Below, in pieces: positions 15,077-23,499 of a stretch of 64,000 nucleotides of DNA (its first letter is position 1; each line of letters begins with the position of its first letter). The stretch is from a gamma proteobacterium NOR5-3. GTDB lineage: Bacteria > Pseudomonadota > Gammaproteobacteria > Pseudomonadales > Halieaceae. The notes under the pieces were generated by a model. It saw nothing but the letters and a program-made list of their open reading frames with translations. It was not told the origin of the DNA and did not search any database. Location of the stretch: contig DS999407.1 in NCBI GenBank assembly GCA_000158155.1, positions 443,087 to 507,086 of the forward strand. The letters are read 5' to 3'. Both the position numbers and the translations under genes were made by a program.

Positions 15077-17596
15077 ATGATCAAAATCAGCAAAAGCCTT
15101 GAGCTCCCTATCCACGATACTCTTGACGACATTCGTGAGCATCTGCGAATGCAGCCTAACCTCGTGCTGGAAGCACCCACCGGCGCCGGCAAGACCACCT
15201 TAGTACCTCTGGCGCTGCTTGAGGAGCCCTGGCTGCAGGGCCGCAAAATCGTCATGCTGCAACCGCGCCGGCTGGCTGCAAAGAATGCGGCGCTGCGTAT
15301 GGCTGACCTTTTGAACGAGCCCGTAGGCAAGACTGTGGGTTACCGCATGCGTCTGGATACCAAAGTCGGCGCCGAGACCCGTATCGAGGTCGTGACCGAA
15401 GGCATTCTTTTGCGAATGCTCAGCGATGACCCGTCCTTAAGCGATTTTGGCTTACTGATCTTTGACGAATTCCATGAGCGCTCATTGGATGCCGATCTGG
15501 GACTCAGCCTGGCTTTGAATGCGCGAGAGACTTTTGAGCAAGACCCTGCACTGCGAATCATGCTGATGTCTGCGACCCTGGGAACCACAGCACTGGAAGC
15601 ATTCTTAAATACTCGTGCTGTGCGCAGTGAAGGTCGACTGTTCGACGTAGCACAGCACTACAGTCAGGCAAGCAAGCCCCGAGAACGCATAGTGGATCGA
15701 CTGGCCCCGGTCATCGAAAAAGCGGTCGCAACGCATAGCAACAGTAGCGTGCTGGTGTTTCTACCCGGGCAGGGTGAGATTCGTCAGCTCGCAAGTCGGT
15801 TGGAGCTGCCACGGGATGTCAGTCTGCGACCGCTGTACGGTGACCTGAGTCTCAAAGAGCAACAGCTCGCCATTGAGCCCAGCCCACCGGGGCAACGTAA
15901 AGTTGTGCTGGCAACAAACATCGCCGAAACCAGTCTCACCATTGACGGTGTCGACGTGGTGATCGACTCAGGACTTGAGCGTAAGCCCCAGTTCGATCCC
16001 AACACCGGCATGAGTAGACTGGAAACGGTGAGAATATCCCAGGCCTCCAGCGTGCAGCGCGCGGGTCGAGCGGGAAGGCTAGGTCCGGGTAACTGTTACC
16101 GACTATGGTCAGCGGCCCAGCAACAACAGCTGAAAGCTCAGGATGAGCCGGAAATCCAGAGTGCAGATCTCACCTCACTGGTGCTACAGCTTTTTTCGTT
16201 TGGCGTTTATGACCCGGCGGAGCTCGCCTGGCTCACGCCCCCGCCCCCGGGACCGTATCAGCAAGCCGTCGATCTGCTGCTGGACCTCAATGCGCTTTGT
16301 CATTCGGACAGCGGGCTCAGACTCAGCTCTCACGGTAGTGCCATGGCCTCTATTGCGGTGCACCCTCGCCTGGCACATATGCTTGTCATGGGACAGTCCG
16401 TCGGAGGCTCAGAAACCGCTGCACAACTCGCCGCGGTGTTATCCGACCGCGACCCTCTGGGACGCGAATCCCCGGACATGCGAACTCGACTGGAGTATCT
16501 CAGCGGTGAAATCACCTGTCCCGCAGTGTTCCGTGGATGGCAAAAGCGAACGCTGCAACTCGCCGCACAATTTTCTCGACAATTACCGCGGGACTTTAAC
16601 GCCCGCCTTCCGAGGCCCAGCGCAGAACAACTCCCGGGATTGTTAATTGCCTGTGCTTACCCGGATCGAATTGCGCGTCAGCGCCACTCTGGCGGTTATC
16701 AGCTGGCAAACGGTCGCAGCAGTCAATTCGAATCGCCCAACGCACTGAGCGCGTCAAAGTGGTTGGCCGTCGCAGAGGTCGGCGGCATGGCGGGGCGTAA
16801 AGGCGATGTGATTCGTTCAGCAGCGCCGCTGGATCCCGCGCTTTTCCAGACACTGCTCAAAGAGCAGATAAGCGAAGAGACCGTCGTAGATTGGGACGCC
16901 AAGTCCGGGCGATTTATTGCGGAACACCGAAGCAAATGCGGTGCTTTGTTACTACGCCGGGAAACCGTGTCTGACGTATCCGACGAAGCTCGAACCCGCA
17001 AACTTCTGGAGCTTACTCGTGACGCAGAGCTTTCGAATCTTCCCTGGTCGGATCAAACGAGGGAGTTTCTGAACAAAAACAGGCTGATGTCAGGGCTTGA
17101 ATCAGACTGGCCATCGTTCGACACCACAGAGCTCGTCGCCACGCTAGGCGACTGGCTGGCACCCTACCTCTCTTCCATCAAGAAGCTTGGCGAGCTTAAA
17201 AAACTGAAGCTGCTGGAGATACTGCAATCCCGACTTAGCTGGGAGCAACTGCAGACGCTGAACACAGCGCTTCCCGAGCGCTTGGAAGTCCCCTCCGGCT
17301 CACAGATAAAAATTGACTACGGGGAAGATCCGCCGGTATTGCCGGTCAAGCTACAAGAGATGTTTGGGAGCCGGCAGACACCCAGTATTGCCGGAGGACG
17401 AATTCCTCTGGTGATACACCTTCTCTCGCCCGCCGGACGGCCCCTGCAGATAACTCAGGATCTGCAGGGCTTCTGGCAAAGTAGCTACGAGGACGTGAAA
17501 AAAGAGATGCGAGGGCGCTACCCGAAACACCCCTGGCCTGACGACCCCGCTGGCGCACAAGCAACCCGGCATACCAAACATAGAAGAAACCACTGA
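15077..17596 (+). CDS. hrpB: ATP-dependent RNA helicase HrpB
   Basis: An 839-residue DEAH/RHA helicase. Motif I is APTGAGKTT (about 34-42), motif Ia LQPRRLAAK, motif II DEFHERS (about 130), motif III MSATL (about 158), motif V TNIAETSLTIDGV (about 280), motif VI QRAGRAGRLGPG (about 330). The helicase-associated domain and a long C-terminal region (to RYPKHPWPDDP) match the HrpB architecture and length. HrpB is a nonessential bacterial helicase whose RNA target is not well defined. Start ATG at 15077; the stop is followed by 71 bases before the next gene. Confidence 0.96.
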   Translation: MIKISKSLELPIHDTLDDIREHLRMQPNLVLEAPTGAGKTTLVPLALLEEPWLQGRKIVMLQPRRLAAKNAALRMADLLNEPVGKTVGYRMRLDTKVGAETRIEVVTEGILLRMLSDDPSLSDFGLLIFDEFHERSLDADLGLSLALNARETFEQDPALRIMLMSATLGTTALEAFLNTRAVRSEGRLFDVAQHYSQASKPRERIVDRLAPVIEKAVATHSNSSVLVFLPGQGEIRQLASRLELPRDVSLRPLYGDLSLKEQQLAIEPSPPGQRKVVLATNIAETSLTIDGVDVVIDSGLERKPQFDPNTGMSRLETVRISQASSVQRAGRAGRLGPGNCYRLWSAAQQQQLKAQDEPEIQSADLTSLVLQLFSFGVYDPAELAWLTPPPPGPYQQAVDLLLDLNALCHSDSGLRLSSHGSAMASIAVHPRLAHMLVMGQSVGGSETAAQLAAVLSDRDPLGRESPDMRTRLEYLSGEITCPAVFRGWQKRTLQLAAQFSRQLPRDFNARLPRPSAEQLPGLLIACAYPDRIARQRHSGGYQLANGRSSQFESPNALSASKWLAVAEVGGMAGRKGDVIRSAAPLDPALFQTLLKEQISEETVVDWDAKSGRFIAEHRSKCGALLLRRETVSDVSDEARTRKLLELTRDAELSNLPWSDQTREFLNKNRLMSGLESDWPSFDTTELVATLGDWLAPYLSSIKKLGELKKLKLLEILQSRLSWEQLQTLNTALPERLEVPSGSQIKIDYGEDPPVLPVKLQEMFGSRQTPSIAGGRIPLVIHLLSPAGRPLQITQDLQGFWQSSYEDVKKEMRGRYPKHPWPDDPAGAQATRHTKHRRNH

Positions 17597-17667
17597 TGCC
17601 CCAGTTGCTCGCAAAGCGGCGCGGGACGCACTAGGATTTATCCACCCTTAGCGAGCAGCAATCCGCC

Positions 17668-18135
17668 ATGTCCTCCATGAAGAAAAAATCATTGCCGTTG
17701 ATCATCGTCCTGAGCCTCGCAACCTGGCTCTGGAACGAGTATGGCAACGAGCTTGTGGCAACCGCATCAAACGCCAGCTCGACGTCTTCGGCAGCGACAA
17801 ACAGCGACAGTCAACTGGAGGCAGCGTTCAAGAATCAACAAAGCGACCTTCAGATACAGGGGTCCGGCACCGTGATCCACGTCCTTCCCGATGACAACAA
17901 AGGCAGCCGTCATCAGCGTTTTCTCATCGAGCTGAATTCAGGGTTAACGCTGCTGGTTGCGCACAACATCGACCTGGCGCCGCGAATCCCCGGGCTTCGC
18001 AAAGGCGATACCGTAGGCTTCTATGGTGAATATGAATGGACCGAAAAAGGCGGTGTCATGCACTGGACCCATCATGACCCCCGAGGCAGGCATGAGGATG
18101 GATGGCTGGAGCACCGGGGGAATCGCTACGACTAA
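17668..18135 (+). CDS. DUF3465-like exported protein
   Basis: A 155-residue protein with an N-terminal hydrophobic anchor or signal (KKKSLPLIIVLSLATWLW), a Ser/Thr/Ala linker (about 34-50), and a compact OB-like domain with GSGTVIHVLPDDNKGSRHQR (about 68-87) and GGVMHWTHHDPRGRHEDGW (about 131-149). That histidine-rich end is typical of DUF3465 proteins, whose function is unknown. A start at the second ATG (17677) is equally possible. It stands alone, convergent with the dehalogenase gene. Confidence 0.85.
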   Translation: MSSMKKKSLPLIIVLSLATWLWNEYGNELVATASNASSTSSAATNSDSQLEAAFKNQQSDLQIQGSGTVIHVLPDDNKGSRHQRFLIELNSGLTLLVAHNIDLAPRIPGLRKGDTVGFYGEYEWTEKGGVMHWTHHDPRGRHEDGWLEHRGNRYD

Positions 18136-18150
18136 CACGGGCCTGGCTAC

Positions 18151-19116
18151 TTAGCGCTGGCCGGCGGCGAGGTCCGTGTCCGCCGGGAAACACCTACTAC
18201 GCTGCGAAGGATGCCAGAGCCGCGCGCGCAATGGACTCTCCCCATTCCTGCACAAAGTGTCCCCCCCCCCCTCAACCATCATCGCTGGGGGGCATCCCGC
18301 GATCAGCTTGCGCAGGTCTTCCATCACAGCAGGCCCCAGCACTGGATCAGCATCGCCGATAGCCATAAAGCTCTTGCCAGTCCATTCCCTGGACCAAAAC
18401 TCCGCTGCGGCGAGACTGACATCCACGCCTTCCATCTCGGGAGAAATGGGTACCAGCGCAGGAAACACCTGCGCTCCCGCTTTGTATCGCGGCCCGGGGA
18501 ACGGAGCATCGTAAGCTGCAATCTCGGCGTCGGTGAGATGTGGCGTTCCGCGTGCGATGAGTTCACCAACGGGCAGGTCCGGCGTAGCAAGGGCGTAATT
18601 TTTCCAGGCGATAAATCCATCGCTGGGCGATTTACCGACGCCTAAGCCGGTATTCATCACCAGGAGTCTCGATAACCGGGGCTTAAACCCTTCGTCAACA
18701 GGCAGGGTCAGACCTAGCAGCCCACCCCAGTCCTGCACGACCAGGGTGACGTTATGTAGATCCAAACGCTCCACCAGAGCCAGAAGGTAGTCGCGATGAA
18801 AATGAAAGCCATAGTCTGACTGCTTAACAGGCTTGTCGGATCGACCAAAGCCCAACAGGTCAGGAGCAACAACCCGTGCCCCCGCCTCCAGAAAAACCGG
18901 GATCATGCGGCGGTATAAAAAGGACCAGCTAGGCTCGCCGTGCAAGCACAGGAACACCTGATCAGCGTCCTTCGAACCAACATCAATCCATGCCCCACGC
19001 AAACCCTCGTAGCCCGGAAGATCATCTGCATAGGTCACCGGGTAAGCAAAATCGGGAAGATCATGAAAGCATTCATCGGGAGTTCGCAGTGCTTCCATGA
19101 TTTTATTATGTGGCAT
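18151..19116 (-). CDS. Haloalkane dehalogenase (DhlA-like), frameshifted near the C-terminus
   Basis: An alpha/beta hydrolase that hydrolyses carbon-halogen bonds (EC 3.8.1.5 family). ATG at 19116 has AGGAAG upstream. Visible active-site parts match the DhlA subfamily: HGEPSWSFLYRRM (oxyanion hole), VVQDWGGLLGL (nucleophile Asp and halide-binding Trp), AWKNY (second halide Trp), AIGDADPVLGP (catalytic acid). The expected histidine segment is present only in another frame: after a run of 11 G (complement of 18261-18271) the open frame reads DTLCRN, whereas a frame restored by one extra G reads GHFVQEWGESIARAALASFAA and stops at 18197. So the gene is disrupted, phase-variable or mis-sequenced. 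It is divergent from a TonB receptor gene, 83 bases away. Confidence 0.85.
   Translation of the reverse strand: MPHNKIMEALRTPDECFHDLPDFAYPVTYADDLPGYEGLRGAWIDVGSKDADQVFLCLHGEPSWSFLYRRMIPVFLEAGARVVAPDLLGFGRSDKPVKQSDYGFHFHRDYLLALVERLDLHNVTLVVQDWGGLLGLTLPVDEGFKPRLSRLLVMNTGLGVGKSPSDGFIAWKNYALATPDLPVGELIARGTPHLTDAEIAAYDAPFPGPRYKAGAQVFPALVPISPEMEGVDVSLAAAEFWSREWTGKSFMAIGDADPVLGPAVMEDLRKLIAGCPPAMMVEGGGDTLCRNGESPLRARLWHPSQRSRCFPADTDLAAGQR
18261..18271 (-). repeat. Poly-G tract of 11 in the dehalogenase gene
   Basis: Eleven consecutive C on the plus strand (G on the coding strand) stand exactly where the dehalogenase frame is lost, just before the catalytic histidine codon. Tracts of this length are prone to slipped-strand mutation and to sequencing error. 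Confidence 0.9.
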
Positions 19117-19199
19117 TAGTGATGCTTCCTTTTTCTGCACATTTAAATGACTATACTGTCGCGGAATAAAACTATAAATCAAATAAAAGGAAACAAAGC

Positions 19200-21692
19200 A
19201 TGTCTAGACGCACCCCTACCTTTTTCAAGCCCGGGATCCTCAGCACAGCCGTTGCTGCTGCGCTCATGATCGGAACCGAAGTGGCGCAGGCACAGCTCGA
19301 AGAAGTCATCGTAACCGCAACCCGGCGTGCCGAGAGCATGCAGGATGTTGCTATCTCGATGCTGTCTACCAGCGGTGAAAATATCAAAGACCTGGCGGTC
19401 ACCCGCGGCGAAGAGTTTGCAGCGAACATCCCGGCAGTGACGATATCGCAAAGCCCCATTGGCAACTTTATCTTTATTCGTGGGATTGGTACGTCTGGCG
19501 TCAACCAGGGCATCGAGCTGTCTACCGCCATGTTCCACGACGGCGTCTACATGGGTCGGTCGCAGCTGTTACGCGCGCCCTTCATGGATCTGGAACGCGT
19601 CGAAGTGTTGCGCGGACCCCAGGGCATCATGTTTGGCAAGAACACCATTGGCGGGGCAGTCCACATGATTACCGCCAAACCAACAGATGAACTAGAGGGC
19701 TCGATCAGCGCTCTTTACGGCAGCTATGGGGAACAGGAACTAAGCGGGGTGATCTCAGGCCCCATCACCGATACCGTGTCCGGACGACTGGCTGTGCGAG
19801 GCTACAAACTGGACGGCTACCTCGACAACATCCTTACCGGCAACGAAGGGCCTGAGCGCGACGACCAAACCGTGCGTGCGCAGCTCAAGTGGGACGCTAC
19901 GGAAAATCTCAGCATCAACGCCAAGTGGGAAAACAGCACCTTTGACCAGGTGCAGCAATCAACTCAACTCAGTGTGTTCGATGCCTTCGGCACGGGCATC
20001 GCCTTTGGAGGATTGAATGCCGCACTCGTCGCCGTGGGATCCGGTGGCGACGGCGTGGAGAAACTCGATGATGAACGCGCCGTGACCAACGACGGAGGTG
20101 CAGTGCTTGGTTTGGTTGCACCTGGCTGGGCGGGACTTCCGGGGTTTCCGGACAAGCCGGAACTCAGCAACAACTCCATGGATCTTGGAACGATCACCGC
20201 TGACTGGATTGTCGGTGACCACACGATCACCTCGATCACCGGCTACGCTGCCTATGACTATCGAGATATTTGCGATTGTGACTTTGCTGCAGTCCCTCTC
20301 ATTCAGGTAGATGCGACCGAAGACTACGAGCAGTTCAGCCAGGAAATCCGCCTGACCTCTCCGGGTGGAGAGAAATTTGACTATATTGTTGGCCTTTATT
20401 ACCACCAGAGTGACCTCGACTACCGCTCCGTCGAGGGTTTTGGGACATCGTTGGCAGCACCACTACTGGGCGCCCCCGAGTCCATCACGCCCAACCTGAC
20501 CCGGGACTACACCATGCAACAGGATCAGGAAATGTGGGCCGTGTTCGGTTCCGGCACCTATAGCTTTACGGACAGTACGCGCTTGAAAGTAGGCCTGCGG
20601 TACTTTGATGAATCCAAAGAAGCCAGCCATGTCCTCGACACGTCGTTTACCGGCGGCTGGGACTACAGCGCGGCCATAGGCTTACCGCCCGGCAGTGCAA
20701 GCTACGGATCCACCGCAGCCGAATATGACCGCTTCCTCAACGACTTTGCGGGCACCCCTTTTACCGCTATTTCCCAGGGGATCTTGAATGGCCTACTCGG
20801 TACCTTTGAACACAACATTCAGAACCGCAAACGCTCCGAGACGGACGTCAACTGGGAAATCACCCTGCAGCAGGATCTCAATCAGGACACGATGGTTTAC
20901 GGCACGGTTTCCACCGGCAGCAAGGGCGGCGGATTTGATGCACGGTTTCTGCGAACCAATGACAGCCCGTTTTTTGAGTATGAGGAAGAAAGCGCGACGA
21001 ACTACGAAGTGGGCGTAAAAACATCATTGCTGGACGGCATGATGACACTGAACGCCACGGCGTTTTTTACGACCGTAGAGGACTATCAGGTGAGTATCTT
21101 CGATGGCGCAACGGCATTCTTTGTGCAAAATGCTGCTGAAGTTGAGTCAAAAGGCGTTGAAGTCGATCTCAAATGGGCGCCCACCGACCGTTTGATCGTC
21201 AGCTTTGCCGGTACCTATTTGCAGGCAGAGTACAGCGACTTTAAAAATGCACCCTGCTGGACGCCCTCAGCATCTGATCCCGGTCGAGGCGACTGCCAAA
21301 ACGCGGGTACACCCGATGCGTCTCGTGACGCGACCGGCAGTGCCAACACCTATTCTCCCGAGTGGGCTTACAACCTGAATTTGGACTATCGCATGCCGGT
21401 CACCGATGCGCTGGAAGCACGCGGCGTACTCAACATCAACTACTCCGACGATTTCTTTATCGCGGCTGATCTGGATCCCATTTATGGGTTTCAGCCCTCC
21501 TACACCACGATCGACCTCCGCGTGAGTCTTGGCGCGCAGGATGGTGTTTGGGACGTCGCTTTTGTGGGTAAAAATCTGACCGATGAGCTCATCAGTGGGA
21601 ACAACGATGACCAGCCGCTAGTCAATGGTCAGGGCTTCGCACAGACTAACCGCTTGCGCTCCTACGCACTTCAGGGCACATACCGTTTCTAG
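19200..21692 (+). CDS. TonB-dependent outer-membrane receptor
   Basis: An 830-residue outer-membrane receptor. The signal sequence ends AVAQAQ-like (GTEVAQAQ), then the TonB box LEEVIVTATRR (about 31-41), the plug domain with FIRGIGTSGVNQG and VEVLRGPQGIMFGKNTIGG (about 138-156), and a 22-strand barrel ending in an aromatic strand (ALQGTYRF). The plug style (Iron-complex/CirA class with DGVYMGRSQ) occurs in receptors for many substrates besides siderophores, so the ligand is open. AAAAGGA precedes the ATG. The gene is divergent from the haloalkane dehalogenase and is followed by a strong terminator. Shared control with the dehalogenase is possible, since a CATTTAAATG palindrome (19140-19149) lies between them. 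Confidence 0.95.
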   Translation: MSRRTPTFFKPGILSTAVAAALMIGTEVAQAQLEEVIVTATRRAESMQDVAISMLSTSGENIKDLAVTRGEEFAANIPAVTISQSPIGNFIFIRGIGTSGVNQGIELSTAMFHDGVYMGRSQLLRAPFMDLERVEVLRGPQGIMFGKNTIGGAVHMITAKPTDELEGSISALYGSYGEQELSGVISGPITDTVSGRLAVRGYKLDGYLDNILTGNEGPERDDQTVRAQLKWDATENLSINAKWENSTFDQVQQSTQLSVFDAFGTGIAFGGLNAALVAVGSGGDGVEKLDDERAVTNDGGAVLGLVAPGWAGLPGFPDKPELSNNSMDLGTITADWIVGDHTITSITGYAAYDYRDICDCDFAAVPLIQVDATEDYEQFSQEIRLTSPGGEKFDYIVGLYYHQSDLDYRSVEGFGTSLAAPLLGAPESITPNLTRDYTMQQDQEMWAVFGSGTYSFTDSTRLKVGLRYFDESKEASHVLDTSFTGGWDYSAAIGLPPGSASYGSTAAEYDRFLNDFAGTPFTAISQGILNGLLGTFEHNIQNRKRSETDVNWEITLQQDLNQDTMVYGTVSTGSKGGGFDARFLRTNDSPFFEYEEESATNYEVGVKTSLLDGMMTLNATAFFTTVEDYQVSIFDGATAFFVQNAAEVESKGVEVDLKWAPTDRLIVSFAGTYLQAEYSDFKNAPCWTPSASDPGRGDCQNAGTPDASRDATGSANTYSPEWAYNLNLDYRMPVTDALEARGVLNINYSDDFFIAADLDPIYGFQPSYTTIDLRVSLGAQDGVWDVAFVGKNLTDELISGNNDDQPLVNGQGFAQTNRLRSYALQGTYRF

Positions 21693-21731
21693 GAATCATT
21701 AAGCCTTTGATCTGAACGCCAGTCAGATCCT

Positions 21732-21762
21732 AAAGCCCGCAAGGTTTCTTGCGGGCTTTTTT
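21732..21762 (+). terminator. Rho-independent terminator after the TonB receptor gene
   Basis: AAAGCCCGCAAG, loop GTTT, CTTGCGGGCTTTTTT: a 12-base perfect stem followed by T residues, 40 bases after the receptor stop codon. Confidence 0.94.
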
Positions 21763-21832
21763 CTGCTTCCTCGAAAACTCCAGAGCTTGCCTCCCGTGAC
21801 GCTCGACGTCGTAGAGGTTGCAGGCGCCCCAA

Positions 21833-21879
21833 CCCCGCTTTACTAAAGCTGCTCGAGTAAAGCGGGGACGCACCACCCA
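21833..21879. repeat. Palindromic repeat element, copy 2
   Basis: CCCCGCTTTACT (21833-21844) and AGTAAAGCGGGG (21856-21867) form a perfect 12-base stem with an 11-base loop. The segment from 21851 repeats 17 bases of the element near 2172, and CCACCCA follows at the same six-base distance in both. No T-run follows, so it is not a terminator. Confidence 0.65.
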
Positions 21880-21962
21880 GATATCGTCACTGACCCTCTA
21901 GCCTTCGCTCGCCGCTTGCGCTAGCGTGAGCTTTGCTTATACCGACACAGGATCGTTCCATC

Positions 21963-23408
21963 ATGAAGATAACAACATTGCGCTGCATTGCCGCCGCACT
22001 GCTAGTCGCAGCGTCCTGCGCAAGCTTTGCTGCTAACGAAGATGCACTGAAGGCCGAAATCATTGCCTCGGTTGATCGCCAGGCCAGCGCGCTCACCGCA
22101 TTGAGCGATGAGATCTGGGGCCACGCCGAAATAGCCTTCAAAGAAACGCAATCCGCAGCTGCGCTGATCAAACATGCAAAGGAGCATGGTTTTCGCGTAG
22201 AGACCGGCATAGGTGAAATTCCCACGGCATTTGTCGCCGAATTCGGCAGTGGCAAGCCTGTCATCGGCATCATGGGAGAATTCGATGCACTTCCGGGTCT
22301 ATCTCAGGCCTCGGTGCCCACGCGATCCCCGTTACAAGAAGGGGCGCCGGGTCATGGCTGTGGCCACAACGTTTTTGGCGCCGCATCACTCGGCGCAGCA
22401 ATCGCCGTCAAGGAGCGTATCGAGGCGGGAGAGATCTCCGGAACGATTCGCTACTACGGCACCCCCGCCGAAGAAAAGTTCTTCGGCAAGTTGTGGATGA
22501 TCCGGGCCGGCGCCTTTGATGGCGTAGATGTCATGATGGATTGGCACCCCGGCGACAAGATCGAAGCCTCGGCGCAAAGCAGCCAATCGCTCGTCGACTT
22601 CCTGGTAGAGTTCGACGGCCAGTCTGCCCATGCCGCCGGAGACCCCTGGAACGGTCGCTCAGCGAGTGATGCATTGGAGCTGTACACCCACGGTATCAAC
22701 GCGTATCGCGAACACATCAGGCCCACCGTGCGCATCCACTATCACATCATGGATGCGGGCAAGGTGGTCAATGTAGTACCCGACTACGCCAAGATCTGGG
22801 TGCGGGTTCGGGATCGCAGCCGCGACGGTATGACGCCGGTCTACGAGCGGGTCAAAGAGATGGCCGAAGGCGCAGCGATCCTCGCTGACGTCGACTACAA
22901 GGTAACGCTGATCTCCGGCGTCCACGAGATACTCGTCAATAGGACCGGCGGTGCAGCATTGCAGGCAAACCTGGAAACGCTGGGGCCTATCAGCTACACC
23001 GCAAAAGAGGATGCCTATGCCAAGGCGATACAGGAGGCTACCGAAAAACCTCAGGTAGGTATGGACGCCGAAGTTAGGCCCTTTCGAGAAACACAGGAAA
23101 ACCCGCCCGGCGGCTCCACGGATGTAGGTGATGTCAGCTTTGTCGTTCCCACCATCAGCCTCAGTGCTCCCATCGCACCCAAGGACGTGCCCTGGCATTC
23201 CTGGGCCGTGGTGGCCACCGGCGGTATGTCTATCGGACACAAGGGCCTTGTGTACGCATCCAAGGCGTTGGCGATGACCATGATCGACCTTTACGAAAAC
23301 CCCGACCTTGTAAAATCGATCAAAGAAGAGTTCAAGGAACGCAAAGGTGATTACGAGTACAAAGGAATTCTGCCTCCGGGTCCACCGCCTTTGGACTTTA
23401 AGCAGTAA
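21963..23408 (+). CDS. Exported M20-family amidohydrolase (AbgB-like)
   Basis: A 481-residue metallo-amidohydrolase. I chose ATG 21963, where a clear signal peptide begins (MKITTLRCIAAALLVAASCASFA), rather than 21933. Metal-site motifs are seen at GEFDALPGLSQ (about 107), GHGCGHNVFGAASLG (about 130-144) and GTPAEEKFFGK (about 172-182); SFVVPTISLSAPIAPKDVPWHSW is reduced to its key residues PWHSW with GHKG near the end. The closest known relatives cleave aminobenzoyl-glutamate or similar N-acyl amino acids, usually in the cytoplasm; the signal peptide predicts a periplasmic enzyme here. The dimerisation (lid) domain lies around 215-330. It is alone on its strand. Confidence 0.92.
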   Translation: MKITTLRCIAAALLVAASCASFAANEDALKAEIIASVDRQASALTALSDEIWGHAEIAFKETQSAAALIKHAKEHGFRVETGIGEIPTAFVAEFGSGKPVIGIMGEFDALPGLSQASVPTRSPLQEGAPGHGCGHNVFGAASLGAAIAVKERIEAGEISGTIRYYGTPAEEKFFGKLWMIRAGAFDGVDVMMDWHPGDKIEASAQSSQSLVDFLVEFDGQSAHAAGDPWNGRSASDALELYTHGINAYREHIRPTVRIHYHIMDAGKVVNVVPDYAKIWVRVRDRSRDGMTPVYERVKEMAEGAAILADVDYKVTLISGVHEILVNRTGGAALQANLETLGPISYTAKEDAYAKAIQEATEKPQVGMDAEVRPFRETQENPPGGSTDVGDVSFVVPTISLSAPIAPKDVPWHSWAVVATGGMSIGHKGLVYASKALAMTMIDLYENPDLVKSIKEEFKERKGDYEYKGILPPGPPPLDFKQ

Positions 23409-23420
23409 ACCGTCTCGAAC

Positions 23421-23454
23421 AAAAAAAACGTCCAGCCACGAGGTGGTCTGGACG
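23421..23454 (-). terminator. Rho-independent terminator of the fasciclin lipoprotein gene
   Basis: On the minus strand CGTCCAG..CAC, loop CTC, GTGGCTGGACG (one bulged base) is followed by eight T. It lies about 45 bases after the fasciclin gene's stop codon. Confidence 0.88.
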
Positions 23455-23499
23455 CTTCTCGACACCGCCGCTTTGGAGGCGGCGGTAGTGTCTCGGCGG

